A stretch of DNA of 64,000 bases from Rheinheimera sp. MM224 (GCF_947090785.1 NZ_OX352320.1:1550001-1614000), one strand, 5' to 3'. Numbered from the stretch's first letter, positions 46,468-56,622 are shown. A program made the numbers and translations. The notes: a model not told the origin generated them from the letters alone.

Positions 46468-46511
46468 AAAACGCTATTTTTTTGACACCAGTGTCAAAAA
46501 AATAGCGTTTT
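46468..46511. terminator. Perfect 21-bp-arm palindrome, likely bidirectional terminator before flrA
   Basis: Arms 46468-46488 and 46491-46511 with a 2-base centre. The outer part is AAAACGCTA and the core TTGACACCAGTGTCAA. No long T-run follows on the + strand, but the arms include A/T runs, so it can terminate either way. The core could also bind a dimeric regulator controlling flrA. Confidence 0.65.
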
Positions 46512-46514
46512 ACC

Positions 46515-46542
46515 TTGCAACCTCAGACAAGCTTTGTAGAAT
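46515..46542 (+). promoter_or_regulatory. Candidate sigma-70 promoter of flrA
   Basis: TTGCAA-N16-TAGAAT, 29 bases before the flrA ATG and directly after the palindrome. FlrA is a class I gene, so a housekeeping promoter is expected. Confidence 0.4.
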
Positions 46543-46571
46543 GATAAAAAAGCAATAAAAGTCTGAGTCTT

Positions 46572-48023
46572 ATGACCACCAAGCTCTACATTCTGGATCA
46601 GCAGGAACAACGAACCTCTCGTTTAGGCGCAGTGCTGAGTTTTATCTCAGAAGCTCATCAACTGCTGAATTACCATGAACTGGACCAGCATTTACATGCG
46701 GGCTCTCAGGCTGTCATTTTATTAGGTGCTTTATCCAGTCAGGATCATGAACAGCTGATCCGCCGCTATCCTGCTTGTGCCTTTTTGTTACTTGGTGAAA
46801 CTCTGAAGCATCATTTGGGCTTGGCCAATGTGGTCGGCCTGCTGACAGAACCCTTTTCTTACGCTTCCTTTACTCAGTTGCTGCGTGATTGCCAGGAGTA
46901 CCAGCGTTTATTGCCTGGTCAGAAAGGTCAGTGTGAACAATCCCGTTTTATTGGTATGGTTGGCCAAACTCAGGCCATGCAACAAGTACGTTTCTTAATT
47001 CAGCAAGTCGCGAAGACCGATGCCAATGTGCTGATCCTTGGTGATTCTGGCACTGGTAAAGAAGTGGTCGCCCGCAATATTCATGTGTTATCAAACCGCC
47101 ATCAAGGTCCTTTTGTACCGCTGAACTGCGGCGCTATTCCGGCAGAATTGTTAGAGAGTGAACTGTTTGGCCATGAAAAAGGTGCTTTTACCGGCGCAAT
47201 TTCTACCCGCAAAGGTCGTTTTGAGCTGGCGCAGGGGGGTACTCTTTTTCTGGACGAAATTGGCGATATGCCATTGCCTATGCAGGTCAAGTTATTAAGG
47301 GTGCTGCAAGAGCGGGTTTATGAGCGGGTAGGGGGCAGTCAGCCTATTCGTGCTGATGTACGTATTATCGCCGCTACTCACAGAGCGCTTGAGCAAATGA
47401 TTGAAGAAGGGCGCTTTCGTGAAGATTTATTTTATCGCCTGAACGTCTTTCCTATTGAAACCCCGGCGCTGCGTGACAGAGCTGATGATTTACCTTTGTT
47501 AGTGCAGGAGCTGGTTGTTCGCACAGAGCAACAAGGTCATGCCAAAGTAAAATTTACCGAAAGGGCGCTGGAGAGTTTAAAACTGCATCCATGGCCTGGT
47601 AATGTGCGTGAGCTGGCGAATCTGGTTGAACGTATGGCTATTATGTTCCCCAATCAGGTGGTGGATGTGGCCGAACTACCTCAGAAATATCGACACCTCG
47701 AAGTAGATACTTATGTACCGGTTTATCCGGATGCGCTGTTGGAGCGGGATGCTATTAATGAATTGTTCCAAAGCAGTGACGATGAAGATGACTCTGAGGA
47801 TGAGCTGATATTCCCAACATCCGGCAGTATTGAAGTTTTGCCAGAGCAGGGGATGGATTTAAAAGAGTTTTTAGCCGAACTGGAAATTTCTTTAATTACT
47901 CAGGCTCTGGAGCGGCATGAATATGTGGTGGCAAGAGCGGCCGATATTCTTTGTTTGCGTCGCACTACGCTGGTTGAGAAGATGCGTAAATACAATTTAA
48001 TGCGGGATGAAAATCAGGCTTAA
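46572..48023 (+). CDS. flrA: Flagellar master regulator FlrA (FleQ family)
   Basis: 483-residue sigma-54 activator. The N-terminal FleQ/receiver-like domain (about 1-120) is followed by an AAA+ domain with [16 protein letters not shown]alker A (about 157-172) and the sigma-54 contact loop GAFTGA in [13 protein letters not shown]-terminal helix-turn-helix ([21 protein letters not shown]) follows an acidic linker. Expected to activate flrBC through the sigma-54 site at 48093. No ribosome site of note. Confidence 0.96.
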   Translation: MTTKLYILDQQEQRTSRLGAVLSFISEAHQLLNYHELDQHLHAGSQAVILLGALSSQDHEQLIRRYPACAFLLLGETLKHHLGLANVVGLLTEPFSYASFTQLLRDCQEYQRLLPGQKGQCEQSRFIGMVGQTQAMQQVRFLIQQVAKTDANVLILGDSGTGKEVVARNIHVLSNRHQGPFVPLNCGAIPAELLESELFGHEKGAFTGAISTRKGRFELAQGGTLFLDEIGDMPLPMQVKLLRVLQERVYERVGGSQPIRADVRIIAATHRALEQMIEEGRFREDLFYRLNVFPIETPALRDRADDLPLLVQELVVRTEQQGHAKVKFTERALESLKLHPWPGNVRELANLVERMAIMFPNQVVDVAELPQKYRHLEVDTYVPVYPDALLERDAINELFQSSDDEDDSEDELIFPTSGSIEVLPEQGMDLKEFLAELEISLITQALERHEYVVARAADILCLRRTTLVEKMRKYNLMRDENQA

Positions 48024-48092
48024 CTGCTTGGTTGTCAAAAAAATGACCCGTTAACCTATTGATTTTTAGGTTATTAAAAGGGTTTTTAATTG

Positions 48093-48108
48093 TGGCACGT
48101 CTTGTGCA
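48093..48108 (+). promoter_or_regulatory. Sigma-54 promoter for flrBC
   Basis: TGGCACG-N4-GTGCA with GG and GC 10 bases apart, near-perfect consensus. Predicted start site about 48120, 26 bases before the flrB ATG. FlrA is the expected activator. Confidence 0.88.
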
Positions 48109-48145
48109 TTTGAATCGCTAGTGTCAATTCATGTGCAGAGACGTT

Positions 48146-49282
48146 ATGAGTACAGCCAAAGCTTATGCTTATGTTGCGGCAGAAGTGCAGTCAAAAGTGC
48201 AGCCAGATGTGCAGCCACAGACCGCTACACCTGCAGCAACCGCCATTCATACGGCCCGTCAGGCCCGTCGTCTGCAGCATTTAGTCAATAACCTTCCGAC
48301 AGCAGTGATAGTGCTGGATGAACGGGGTTATGTGGCTGAAGCCAATCCTGTTGCTATTTCCATGTTGGGCGAACCTTTAGTTGGTCAGCGCTGGCTGGAT
48401 GTGATAGCGCGCTCATTCCGTCCCCGCAGCGATGATGGTATGGAAGTGTCTTTACTGGATGGTCGCAGAGTGAAACTGGCAATCAGTTCGTTAGAACCTG
48501 AAGCTGGCCAATTAATTGTCTTAACCGATCTGACGGAAACCCGTCAGTTGCAAAGCCGACTGGCCCATCTGCAGCGTTTATCTACCCTTGGCAAAATGAT
48601 GGCATCCCTTGCGCATCAAATTCGAACACCTTTATCTTCGGCCTTGTTGTATGCGCAGAATCTCACTAGTCCCAAATTGAATCCAAACTCACGTGAGCAA
48701 TTTCAGCACAAGCTGGTGGCCCGTCTGGTGGATTTAGAACAGCAAGTCAATGACATGCTGTTGTTTGCCCGTGCAGGCCGTGAGCAACAGGTTGAACCTA
48801 TATCCTTGCAGCGCCTGCTCAGTGATGTGTTTGCCGGAGTAGAAGCTTTGGTTGAACAGCAGCAAAGTCAGATCCAGATCCAATTACCAGAACCTGATGT
48901 GCAAATTCTCGGAAACCCACGCAGCTTGGCGGGAGCTATTCAGAATTTACTGCAAAACAGCATGCAGATGATTGGTCAGGGTGCAGTGCTGAAACTCGAA
49001 GCCCGTTTAGATACTGTTAACCCGCAGCTGGTGATGATTGCAGTCGAAGACAATGGTCCTGGTGTACCAGAGCATTTACAACAACAAATTTTTGAACCTT
49101 TTTTCACCACCCGCAGTCAGGGCACTGGCCTTGGATTAGCTGTAGTACAGGCTGTTGCTCATTCTCATAACGGCTCTATTCGCTATTGTACTTCAGCTTT
49201 GGGTGGCGCCCGTTTTGAATTATTGTTTCCCGTCTATGTGCCTGTCACTGCAGGTCAGGAGTTAAGTTATGCAAACAACTAG
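48146..49282 (+). CDS. flrB: Flagellar sensor histidine kinase FlrB
   Basis: About 378 residues, soluble: no membrane helix. A PAS domain (about 45-125, NLPTAVIVLDERGYVAEANPVA) precedes HisKA with SLAHQIRTPLSSALLYAQN and the HATPase domain (VEDNGPGVPEHL, TGLGLAVVQA). It phosphorylates FlrC. I start at 48146 since the ATG at 48131 has no ribosome site. Overlaps flrC by 14 bases. Confidence 0.94.
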   Translation: MSTAKAYAYVAAEVQSKVQPDVQPQTATPAATAIHTARQARRLQHLVNNLPTAVIVLDERGYVAEANPVAISMLGEPLVGQRWLDVIARSFRPRSDDGMEVSLLDGRRVKLAISSLEPEAGQLIVLTDLTETRQLQSRLAHLQRLSTLGKMMASLAHQIRTPLSSALLYAQNLTSPKLNPNSREQFQHKLVARLVDLEQQVNDMLLFARAGREQQVEPISLQRLLSDVFAGVEALVEQQQSQIQIQLPEPDVQILGNPRSLAGAIQNLLQNSMQMIGQGAVLKLEARLDTVNPQLVMIAVEDNGPGVPEHLQQQIFEPFFTTRSQGTGLGLAVVQAVAHSHNGSIRYCTSALGGARFELLFPVYVPVTAGQELSYANN

Positions 49283-50624
49283 TATTTTGGTCGTTGAAGA
49301 TGATGCCGGCTTACGCGAAGCATTGTGTGACACGCTGAGTCTGGCGAATTATCAGGTGGTGCCAGCCCAAAGTGCTGAGCAGGGCTTGCAGCTGTTAAAA
49401 GAGCATAAAATCTCTTTGCTGATCAGTGACGTGCAAATGGGCACTATGTCAGGTTTAGATTTACTCAAAACCGTGAAGCTGAATTACCCCTCTTTACCTG
49501 TGTTGATGATGACGGCGTACGCCAACGTTAATGACGCTGTGGTCGCTATTCGTAACGGCGCTGCGGATTATCTGGCGAAACCATTTTCACCTGAAGTGCT
49601 GATCAATATGGTCAGCCGTTATGCTTTGGGTGCTGAAGTCGCCACTATTGAACCTGTAGTGCATTCCGAGCAGGGCAAACAATTAGTCAAACTGGCGGCG
49701 AAAGTCGCCCGTTCTGACGCCAATGTGCTGGTGCTGGGGCCAAGTGGGTCAGGTAAAGAAGTACTGGCACGTTATATCCATCAACAAAGTGGCCGCCCTG
49801 ACGGTCCTTTTGTCGCTATTAACTGCGCAGCTATTCCGGAAAATATGCTGGAAGCCACTTTGTTTGGTTACGAAAAAGGGGCCTTTACCGGCGCTATTCA
49901 GGCTTGTCCCGGCAAGTTCGAACAAGCTCAGCAAGGTACTATTTTACTCGATGAAATCAGTGAAATGGATTTAAACCTGCAGGCGAAGTTACTGCGGGTG
50001 TTGCAGGAGCGTGAAGTCGAACGTTTAGGTGCGCGCAAAACCATTAAACTGGATGTACGGGTGATCGCCACCAGCAACAGAGATTTAAAGCAGGCTGTGG
50101 CTGAAGGCAAATTCCGTGAAGACTTGTACTATCGCCTGAACGTGTTTCCACTAACCTGGACAGCGTTGGCAGAACGTCCGGCTGATATAGTGCCGCTGGC
50201 TATGCATTTATTAGAACGACATTGTCGCAGCACAGGTATGCCGCAACCTATGTTAAGTTATGCAGCTCAGCACAAACTGATGCAGCATTACTGGCCAGGT
50301 AATGTGCGCGAATTAGATAACATAGTGCAGCGTGCGCTGATCATTTGTGACGGCGAACAAATTAATGCGGCTGATATTCTGCTCGAATCCGCACCCAATA
50401 TGATGGATAGCATGCCTGATGCGCCTATGGCTCAGGCAGGCGAGCTGGATGTCAGTGTCTTTAAGTCTGAGATCTATGAGCAGGAACACCGCATTATTCT
50501 GGAAACTATGCGAGCCTGTGCCAACAGCCGCAAAGAAGTGGCTGAACGGCTTGGCATCAGTGCCAGAACCTTAAGGTACAAACTGGCAAGGATGCGTGAA
50601 TCCGGTATACAGTTACCTGCCTAA
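49269..50624 (+). CDS. flrC: Flagellar response regulator FlrC (sigma-54 activator)
   Basis: 451 residues: receiver domain with phosphorylatable Asp54 (ISDVQMGTMSGLDLL), AAA+ domain with LGPSGSGKEVLARYIH and GAFTGA (in [12 protein letters not shown]), and a C-terminal Fis-type helix-turn-helix (RKEVAERLGISARTLRYKL). It activates class III genes such as fliE onward. CAGGAG site before the ATG. Followed by a 241-base gap with REP-like palindromes and a sigma-54 promoter. Confidence 0.96.
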   Translation: MQTTSILVVEDDAGLREALCDTLSLANYQVVPAQSAEQGLQLLKEHKISLLISDVQMGTMSGLDLLKTVKLNYPSLPVLMMTAYANVNDAVVAIRNGAADYLAKPFSPEVLINMVSRYALGAEVATIEPVVHSEQGKQLVKLAAKVARSDANVLVLGPSGSGKEVLARYIHQQSGRPDGPFVAINCAAIPENMLEATLFGYEKGAFTGAIQACPGKFEQAQQGTILLDEISEMDLNLQAKLLRVLQEREVERLGARKTIKLDVRVIATSNRDLKQAVAEGKFREDLYYRLNVFPLTWTALAERPADIVPLAMHLLERHCRSTGMPQPMLSYAAQHKLMQHYWPGNVRELDNIVQRALIICDGEQINAADILLESAPNMMDSMPDAPMAQAGELDVSVFKSEIYEQEHRIILETMRACANSRKEVAERLGISARTLRYKLARMRESGIQLPA

Positions 50625-50630
50625 CCTCCA

Positions 50631-50656
50631 AAGGTCAGAGCCAAGGCTCTGACCTT
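50631..50656. repeat. REP-like palindrome, copy 1
   Basis: AAGGTCAGAGCC and its exact complement around AA (26 bases). Shares a 22-base core with copy 2 at 50769. It begins 7 bases after the flrC stop and could act as a terminator, with only a short T-run. Confidence 0.75.
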
Positions 50657-50768
50657 CGGTTTACTTCGTGAAAGTCAGAATTTTAGCTCCTGTACAACCT
50701 TCCTTGGTTGGCTTTAAGTGTTTGTTTTATATGTAAATTATAAATTCCAACCTGCATTGAACCCTAAT

Positions 50769-50794
50769 AGGGTCAGAGCCAAGGCTCTGACCCT
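50769..50794. repeat. REP-like palindrome, copy 2
   Basis: AGGGTCAGAGCC and its complement around AA (26 bases). The core at 50771-50792 is identical to copy 1. It overlaps a smaller palindrome ACCCTAATAGGGT at 50761-50773. It ends 6 bases before the sigma-54 promoter at 50801. The 112 bases between the copies are AT-rich and have no gene. Confidence 0.75.
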
Positions 50795-50800
50795 GAATAC

Positions 50801-50816
50801 TGGCACGATACCTGCT
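50801..50816 (+). promoter_or_regulatory. Sigma-54 promoter for fliE onward
   Basis: TGGCACG-N4-CTGCT, GG and GC 10 bases apart, 50 bases before the fliE ATG. FlrC is the expected activator. Confidence 0.87.
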
Positions 50817-50865
50817 TTACCTCTATTAATCGTAGTAATAGCAATATTTTGACAGGTCACAGCAG

Positions 50866-51207
50866 ATGAACATTCAAGGTCAAGGTCACAGTCTTTATCA
50901 GGAACTTCAATCCCTCGCTTCACAAGCCCGGAGTGTGCCTTCTGAATTGGCCATTCCGGCTATCCCTGAGCAAAATTCCAGTCAATCTGATTTCTCCGCC
51001 ATGCTCAAAGGTGCTTTGGACAAGGTGAATGGTTTGCAGGGCGAAAGCCGCGAACTCAGTACAGCAGTTGAAATGGGCGACCCTAAAGTATCGCTGGCTC
51101 AGGCCATGCTGGCTGGGCAAAAAGCTTCTTTAGCTTTTGAAGCCACAGTGCAGGTGCGAACCAAGCTGGTGGAAGCTTATAAAGAAATTATGTCGATGCC
51201 GGTCTAA
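50866..51207 (+). CDS. fliE: Flagellar hook-basal body complex protein FliE
   Basis: 113-residue MS-ring/rod adaptor. The C-terminal two thirds (SDFSAMLKGALDKVNGLQ, DPKVSLAQAMLAGQKASLAFEATVQVRTKLVEAYKEIMSMPV) are the conserved FliE domain. First gene of the fliE-flhB unit, directly downstream of the sigma-54 promoter. Confidence 0.95.
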   Translation: MNIQGQGHSLYQELQSLASQARSVPSELAIPAIPEQNSSQSDFSAMLKGALDKVNGLQGESRELSTAVEMGDPKVSLAQAMLAGQKASLAFEATVQVRTKLVEAYKEIMSMPV

Positions 51208-51223
51208 GGCGGGGGAATAAAAC

Positions 51224-52942
51224 GTGGCAGAAAGTACCTCAACTGAGCTGGCAATATCGTCAGATGATTTTGGCAGCAACACCCCGGTGCAACAGGAGCA
51301 GAAATCTGGCTTCCTGGGTTCTATGGGCGGTGGCATGGATATGGTGCGGCAAATCAGTCTGATTGTCGCTTTAACCATTTGTATTGCATTAGCTGTACTG
51401 ATTATTTTATGGGCGCGTGAGCCTGATATGCGACCTTTAGGCACCTTTGAAACCAAAGAGCTGATTGAAACTCTGGATTATCTGGACAGCCAGAAAGTTG
51501 ATTACAAGCTCGAGGGTCAGGTGGTGATGGTGTCTGGTAAAGAGTACCAGAATATCAAACTGCAACTGGCCCGCGCTGGTTTGCAACAAGAACAAACGAC
51601 AGGCGATGAAATACTGATGCAAGACAGCGGTTTTGGTGTCAGTCAGCGTCTGGAAATGGAGCGGTTAAAACACAGCCGCGAGCAACAACTTGCCCGCACT
51701 ATTGAACAATTCCAAAGTATCGCTTCAGCCCGGGTGTTGCTGGCTATTCCTAAAGAGAATATTTTTGCCCGCCGTGAAAAGCAGCCTTCAGCCACTGTGA
51801 TGGTGTCTGTCAAAGGCGGTAAAAGTTTAAAAGAAGGTGAAGTTGATTCCATCGTCGATTTAGTGGCTTCCGCGGTGCAAGGCCTTGAACCAAGCCGTGT
51901 TACGGTGACGGATCAAAATGGCCGTTTACTCAATAGCGGTTCACAGGATGCTTCTTCTGCCCGTAGTCGTAAAGAATACGAAATGGAACGTGCCCGTGAA
52001 GAAGAATATCGTCAGAAAATTGACTCCATTTTAATTCCTGTGCTGGGTGTAGATAACTACACAGCTCAGGTCGATTTACTGATGGATTTTACTGCTGTTG
52101 AGCAAACGCAAAAACGCTTTAACCCGGATTTGCCAGCTGTGCGCAGCGAAATGAGCATTGAAGAAAACAGCGTGGGTGGTGGTTTAGGTGGTATTCCTGG
52201 CGCTTTAACTAATCAGCCACCACTAAACAGTGCTATACCGGAACAAGCAGTTGGCGCCGATGCAGCTAAACCTGTAGTGCCTGGCCGTAATACCAAAGAA
52301 ATGACCCGCAATTACGAGCTGGATACCACCATCAGTCATTCAACTCAGCAATCAGGTTTAATTCGCCGTATCAGCGTCTCTGTTGCAGTGGATTATTTAC
52401 CTGGTGCTACAGCGACTGATGGCACTGTCACTGAACCACAAATCCGTTCTCAGGCAGAAATTGCAAATATCCGTCGTTTATTGCAAGGCGGCATTGGTTT
52501 TGATGTGCAACGGGGCGATACTATAGAAGTAGTGTCTGTGCCTTTTGCCCGCAGTATTATGGCGGAAGCTGTAGAACCACCTATTTACGAGCAGGAATGG
52601 TTTGCCCGTATGCTGAAGCTGGTGATGGGTACGCTGATTATCATAGTGCTGATAGTGGCTGTGGTTCGCCCAATGCTGAAGAAACTGATTTACCCAGAGG
52701 ATACGCAGGAAGCTTATGATGAATCTTCATTAAGCAGTGGCCTGGATCTGGGCGATGAAACCATGGATATGTTAACCCGTGAGTTTGATTCGAAGTCTGT
52801 AGGTTTCGCTGCAGATGGCACCTTGATGCTGCCAGACTTGCATGGTGATGAAGATCTGTTAAAAGCGGTTCGTGCCCTGGTGGCGAATGAACCTGAATTG
52901 TCCTCACTGGTCGTTAAAAATTGGTTAGCCGAAGATGAGTAA
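51224..52942 (+). CDS. fliF: Flagellar MS-ring protein FliF
   Basis: 572 residues. An N-terminal membrane helix (about 44-65, ISLIVALTICIALAVLIILW) precedes the ring-building motifs, and a second helix near 466-486 (LVMGTLIIIVLIVAVVRPML). The C-terminal cytoplasmic tail binds FliG. The start is GTG at 51224 with GGGGGA upstream. Overlaps fliG by 8 bases. Confidence 0.96.
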   Translation: MAESTSTELAISSDDFGSNTPVQQEQKSGFLGSMGGGMDMVRQISLIVALTICIALAVLIILWAREPDMRPLGTFETKELIETLDYLDSQKVDYKLEGQVVMVSGKEYQNIKLQLARAGLQQEQTTGDEILMQDSGFGVSQRLEMERLKHSREQQLARTIEQFQSIASARVLLAIPKENIFARREKQPSATVMVSVKGGKSLKEGEVDSIVDLVASAVQGLEPSRVTVTDQNGRLLNSGSQDASSARSRKEYEMERAREEEYRQKIDSILIPVLGVDNYTAQVDLLMDFTAVEQTQKRFNPDLPAVRSEMSIEENSVGGGLGGIPGALTNQPPLNSAIPEQAVGADAAKPVVPGRNTKEMTRNYELDTTISHSTQQSGLIRRISVSVAVDYLPGATATDGTVTEPQIRSQAEIANIRRLLQGGIGFDVQRGDTIEVVSVPFARSIMAEAVEPPIYEQEWFARMLKLVMGTLIIIVLIVAVVRPMLKKLIYPEDTQEAYDESSLSSGLDLGDETMDMLTREFDSKSVGFAADGTLMLPDLHGDEDLLKAVRALVANEPELSSLVVKNWLAEDE

Positions 52943-53969
52943 TGTTGAAACCACCAAGCCGAGCTTTGACGTAGGCAAATTAGATGGCGTGGAGAAAGCC
53001 GCCATCCTGTTGCTGAGTTTGTCAGAAGAGGACGCTGCACAGATTTTAAAACACCTTGAGCCAAAACAAGTGCAAAAGGTGGGTATGGCGATGGCGCAGA
53101 TTGACGATCTGAATCAGGCTAAAATTTCTGCGGTGCATAAGCTCTTCATTGAGCAAATTCAGAACTTCAGTACCATAGGTTTCCAGAGCGAAGACTTTAT
53201 CCGCCGGGCCTTAACTGCCGCTTTAGGCGAAGAAAAAGCCTCGAACCTGATCGACCAGATTATTCTGGGTGGTGGTGCCAAAGGTTTGGATTCACTGAAG
53301 TGGATGGACTCGAAGCAGGTGGCGAATATCATCCGCAACGAGCACCCACAGATCCAGACTATTGTATTGTCTTATTTAGAGCCGGAGCAGTCGGCAGAGA
53401 TCCTGTCGCAGTTCCCGGAAAAAGTGCGCTTAGATTTAACTATGCGTATCGCCAACCTGGAAGAAGTACAACCAGCGGCATTACAAGAATTAAACGAAAT
53501 TATGGAGAAACAGTTTGCTGGTCAGGCTGGTGCTCAGGCAGCGAAAATGGGTGGCTTAAAAGCAGCTGCCGATATCATGAACTACCTCGATACCAATGTT
53601 GAAGGTCAGTTGATGGATGCTATTCGCGAACATGACGAAGAAATGGCGCAACAAATTCAGGATCTGATGTTTGTGTTTGAAAACTTGCTGGATGTGGACG
53701 ACAGGGCAATTCAGACTATTCTGCGTGAAGTGCAGCAGGATGCTTTGATGAAAGCATTAAAAGGCGCGGATGCAGACTTAAAAGAGAAGATCCTGAAAAA
53801 TATGTCCAAACGTGCTGCCGAACTGTTGAACGACGATTTGGAAGCCATGGGACCAGTCCGAGTCAGTGAAGTAGAAGCTGCACAAAAAGATATCTTGTCG
53901 GTGGCCCGTCGTCTGGCCGATGCCGGTGAAATAATGTTGGGTGGCGGTGGTGGTGAAGACTTCCTGTAA
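52935..53969 (+). CDS. fliG: Flagellar motor switch protein FliG
   Basis: 344 residues. DGVEKAAILLLSLSEEDAAQIL, the EHPQIQTIVLSYLEPEQSAEIL middle domain (about 135-160), and the C-terminal DLMFVFENLLDVDDRAIQTILREV carrying the torque-generating charged residues. It interacts with FliF and MotA-type stators. Ends with a Gly-rich tail. Confidence 0.97.
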   Translation: MSNVETTKPSFDVGKLDGVEKAAILLLSLSEEDAAQILKHLEPKQVQKVGMAMAQIDDLNQAKISAVHKLFIEQIQNFSTIGFQSEDFIRRALTAALGEEKASNLIDQIILGGGAKGLDSLKWMDSKQVANIIRNEHPQIQTIVLSYLEPEQSAEILSQFPEKVRLDLTMRIANLEEVQPAALQELNEIMEKQFAGQAGAQAAKMGGLKAAADIMNYLDTNVEGQLMDAIREHDEEMAQQIQDLMFVFENLLDVDDRAIQTILREVQQDALMKALKGADADLKEKILKNMSKRAAELLNDDLEAMGPVRVSEVEAAQKDILSVARRLADAGEIMLGGGGGEDFL

Positions 53970-53991
53970 CAGGATGCCGGAGTAAAGCTGT

Positions 53992-54795
53992 ATGACCATG
54001 GATCCATTTCGTACCAAACAACCTTTTGCGCCAACGGATGAGTTATTGGAGTTACTCAAACGTTGGCCAAGCCCACAACTTGATTCAGATAAAAAAGCGC
54101 CTGCAGGTAAAACCAATGCGCTGAATAAAACGCTGCCATCACAAAAGGTTGCAGCTGTTGCGGTGGAAGAAGACGCTGAACTGGAAATTAAGCCTCTGAC
54201 GGCGGATGATATTGAACAAATCCGTCAGGCTGCTTTTGATGAAGGTTTTGCACAGGGCAAAGAAGAAGGTTTTTCCAAAGGTTATGAAGAAGGCCGTGAA
54301 CAAGGCACAGCTGATGGTTTAGCTCATGGCCAGGCCGAAGGTAAAAAACTGGGTTTAGAGCAAGCTACTGAAGAGATTGAACAGAAAAAGCTGGAACTGG
54401 CTGCGTTGTTGGAACAGCTGCAACAGCCTTTATTGCAAGTTGATCAACAGGTCGAACAACAGCTGTTACAGCTTTGTCTGGCGATGGCAGAAGCTGTAAT
54501 AGCAGTCGAATGTAAAACCAATCCACAAGTGATATTAAAAACGCTGTCCGATGCGACAGCAGTATTGCCACTGCAAACCGAACATATCCTGATCAAGCTT
54601 CATCCTGATGATATGGCTGTGGTTGAGCAGCATTTCACTGCAGAGCAACTAGCCGAACGGCACTGGCAACTGCGTTCCGATCCGGCGGTAGAGCGCGGTG
54701 GTTGTCTGCTGGAAACCCCATTATCTTCGATGGACAGAAGTATTAAAAACAGATTGCAAAGCAGTCTGGAGCATTTCTTGCATTCTCCTGATTAA
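53992..54795 (+). CDS. fliH: Flagellar export ATPase regulator FliH
   Basis: 267 residues. The centre has a GxxxG-rich repeat (EGFAQGKEEGFSKGYEEGREQG and onward, about residues 83-115) typical of FliH. The C-terminal half is the conserved dimer and FliI-binding domain. GGAG lies 9 bases before the ATG at 53992; an ATG two codons on is also possible. It holds FliI in check. Confidence 0.94.
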   Translation: MTMDPFRTKQPFAPTDELLELLKRWPSPQLDSDKKAPAGKTNALNKTLPSQKVAAVAVEEDAELEIKPLTADDIEQIRQAAFDEGFAQGKEEGFSKGYEEGREQGTADGLAHGQAEGKKLGLEQATEEIEQKKLELAALLEQLQQPLLQVDQQVEQQLLQLCLAMAEAVIAVECKTNPQVILKTLSDATAVLPLQTEHILIKLHPDDMAVVEQHFTAEQLAERHWQLRSDPAVERGGCLLETPLSSMDRSIKNRLQSSLEHFLHSPD

Positions 54796-54837
54796 TATCA
54801 AGTTCTGCTTTATCGCAGGCTTTGTTTAAGGAGTTTT

Positions 54838-56175
54838 ATGTCGTCGTCACAGTTAGCCGCCAATTTAAAGCAACAGCTGCAGCATATTCAGAAAAGTAGG
54901 CCCAATCTGGCCGGGCGTTTAGTCCGGGTCGTCGGGCTGACTCTGGAAGCGACCGGCTGCACTGCGGCTATAGGCCAGACTTGTCATGTGGAAACCGCAT
55001 CCGGCCAGCTATTTGCTGAGGTAGTGGGTTTTGCCAACGACCGTATTTTTTTAATGCCAAAAGATGATGTGTCCGGTGTGGTGCCTGGTGCAAAAGTCAC
55101 ACCTTTGAACGATTTTAAAGGTGTGCCTTTGACTATGGCGTTGCTGGGGCGGGTTATTGACGGTGCAGGTAAACCACTGGATGGCAAAGGGCCGATTTTA
55201 AGTCAGGAATTTGGCGGCGCGAAAAAACCTCCTATTAATCCATTACAACGTCAGCCCATTCATGCTCCGCTTGATGTAGGCGTACGGGCGATCAACAGCA
55301 TTATTACGGTCGGCAAAGGCCAGCGTATGGGCTTGTTTGCAGGGTCTGGTGTAGGTAAGTCTGTGCTGCTGGGCATGATGACCCGCGGTACTGCAGCTGA
55401 CGTGATAGTCGTGGGGCTGGTGGGTGAACGGGGCCGTGAGGTTAAAGAATTTATTGACGAGATTTTGGGGGAAGAAGGCCGCAAACGTTCGGTGGTCGTT
55501 GCGGCTCCCGCTGATGTATCGCCCCTGATGCGTTTAAAAGGCTGCGAAACAGCAGTGCAGGTGGCTGAGTACTTCCGCGAACAGGGGCTTGATGTATTAC
55601 TGCTGCTTGATTCCATTACCCGTTATGCTCAGGCGCAGCGCGAAATTGCTTTGGCTGTGGGTGAACCTCCAGCAACCAAAGGCTATCCACCTTCAGTCTT
55701 CGCCAAATTACCGGCACTGGTTGAACGAGCTGGTAATGGTGCTGTAGGTCAGGGCTCTATTACTGCTTTTTATACTGTATTGTCCGAAGGCGATGACTTG
55801 CAGGATCCTATAGCTGATGCGTCCCGCGCTATTTTAGATGGCCACATTGTTCTGTCGCGCCAGTTGGCTGACAGTGGCCACTTTCCTGCTATTGATATCG
55901 AAAAATCCATTAGCCGGGTTATGCCAGCAGTCACCAGCATGGAACATCAAAAACTGGCTCGTGCTGTAAAACAGCTGTATGCCTCTTATCAGCAAAGCAA
56001 AGATTTAATTTCAATTGGTGCTTACGTCAAAGGCGCCGATCCGCAATTGGATGCAGCCGTAACTCTGATGCCAAAAATCCGTGGTTTTTTACAGCAGGAA
56101 ATGAAAGAGGTTGTGCCTTATGACGAAAGTCTGACGCAACTGGATAAACTTTTACCTGCACATTTAGGACGATAA
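54838..56175 (+). CDS. fliI: Flagellum-specific ATPase FliI
   Basis: 445 residues, F1-beta-like ATPase. Walker [10 protein letters not shown] at residues 167-175, Walker [19 protein letters not shown], and the typical [18 protein letters not shown] and [24 protein letters not shown] segment. Powers or primes export of flagellar subunits. AAGGAG site. Followed 3 bases later by fliJ. Confidence 0.97.
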   Translation: MSSSQLAANLKQQLQHIQKSRPNLAGRLVRVVGLTLEATGCTAAIGQTCHVETASGQLFAEVVGFANDRIFLMPKDDVSGVVPGAKVTPLNDFKGVPLTMALLGRVIDGAGKPLDGKGPILSQEFGGAKKPPINPLQRQPIHAPLDVGVRAINSIITVGKGQRMGLFAGSGVGKSVLLGMMTRGTAADVIVVGLVGERGREVKEFIDEILGEEGRKRSVVVAAPADVSPLMRLKGCETAVQVAEYFREQGLDVLLLLDSITRYAQAQREIALAVGEPPATKGYPPSVFAKLPALVERAGNGAVGQGSITAFYTVLSEGDDLQDPIADASRAILDGHIVLSRQLADSGHFPAIDIEKSISRVMPAVTSMEHQKLARAVKQLYASYQQSKDLISIGAYVKGADPQLDAAVTLMPKIRGFLQQEMKEVVPYDESLTQLDKLLPAHLGR

Positions 56176-56178
56176 GTT

Positions 56179-56619
56179 ATGGCATTGGCACAACTTCAGC
56201 TGTTGGTAAAAGTCCAGCAGGAAAAAGAAGATAAATTGCAGGCGATGTACAGAGCTGCGCAGCAGAACTATCAGTCGATGCAACAAAAGTATCAAGGGCT
56301 GGCGGATTACCGTATCGAATACGTACAGCAAACCCAAAGCCGTGGTCAGCAAGGCATGGCAAGTCGCCAGTTTAATCAGTATTTAAACTTTATTGGCAAG
56401 TTGGATGCGGCTTTAACGGTGCAGCAACAGTATGTGCAGCAGGCCAAAGCCAGCGCAGATCAGCGTTTGTTGCAGCTATTGGCGATGCAGAAAAAACGCA
56501 AGGCGCTGGAAATACTCATTGAACGTGAGTTGGCAGAAGTGCAGCGCAAAGCAGATAAACAAGAACAAAAAATGCTGGATGAAATTGCAACTCAGCAGTT
56601 TTTCCGCAGAGTTAGTTAA
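56179..56619 (+). CDS. fliJ: Flagellar export protein FliJ
   Basis: 146 residues, almost entirely coiled coil with high Gln and Lys, the expected FliJ stalk between FliI and the export gate. No hydrophobic segment. Assigned by position and composition since FliJ is weakly conserved. Confidence 0.88.
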   Translation: MALAQLQLLVKVQQEKEDKLQAMYRAAQQNYQSMQQKYQGLADYRIEYVQQTQSRGQQGMASRQFNQYLNFIGKLDAALTVQQQYVQQAKASADQRLLQLLAMQKKRKALEILIERELAEVQRKADKQEQKMLDEIATQQFFRRVS

Positions 56620-56622
56620 GTA

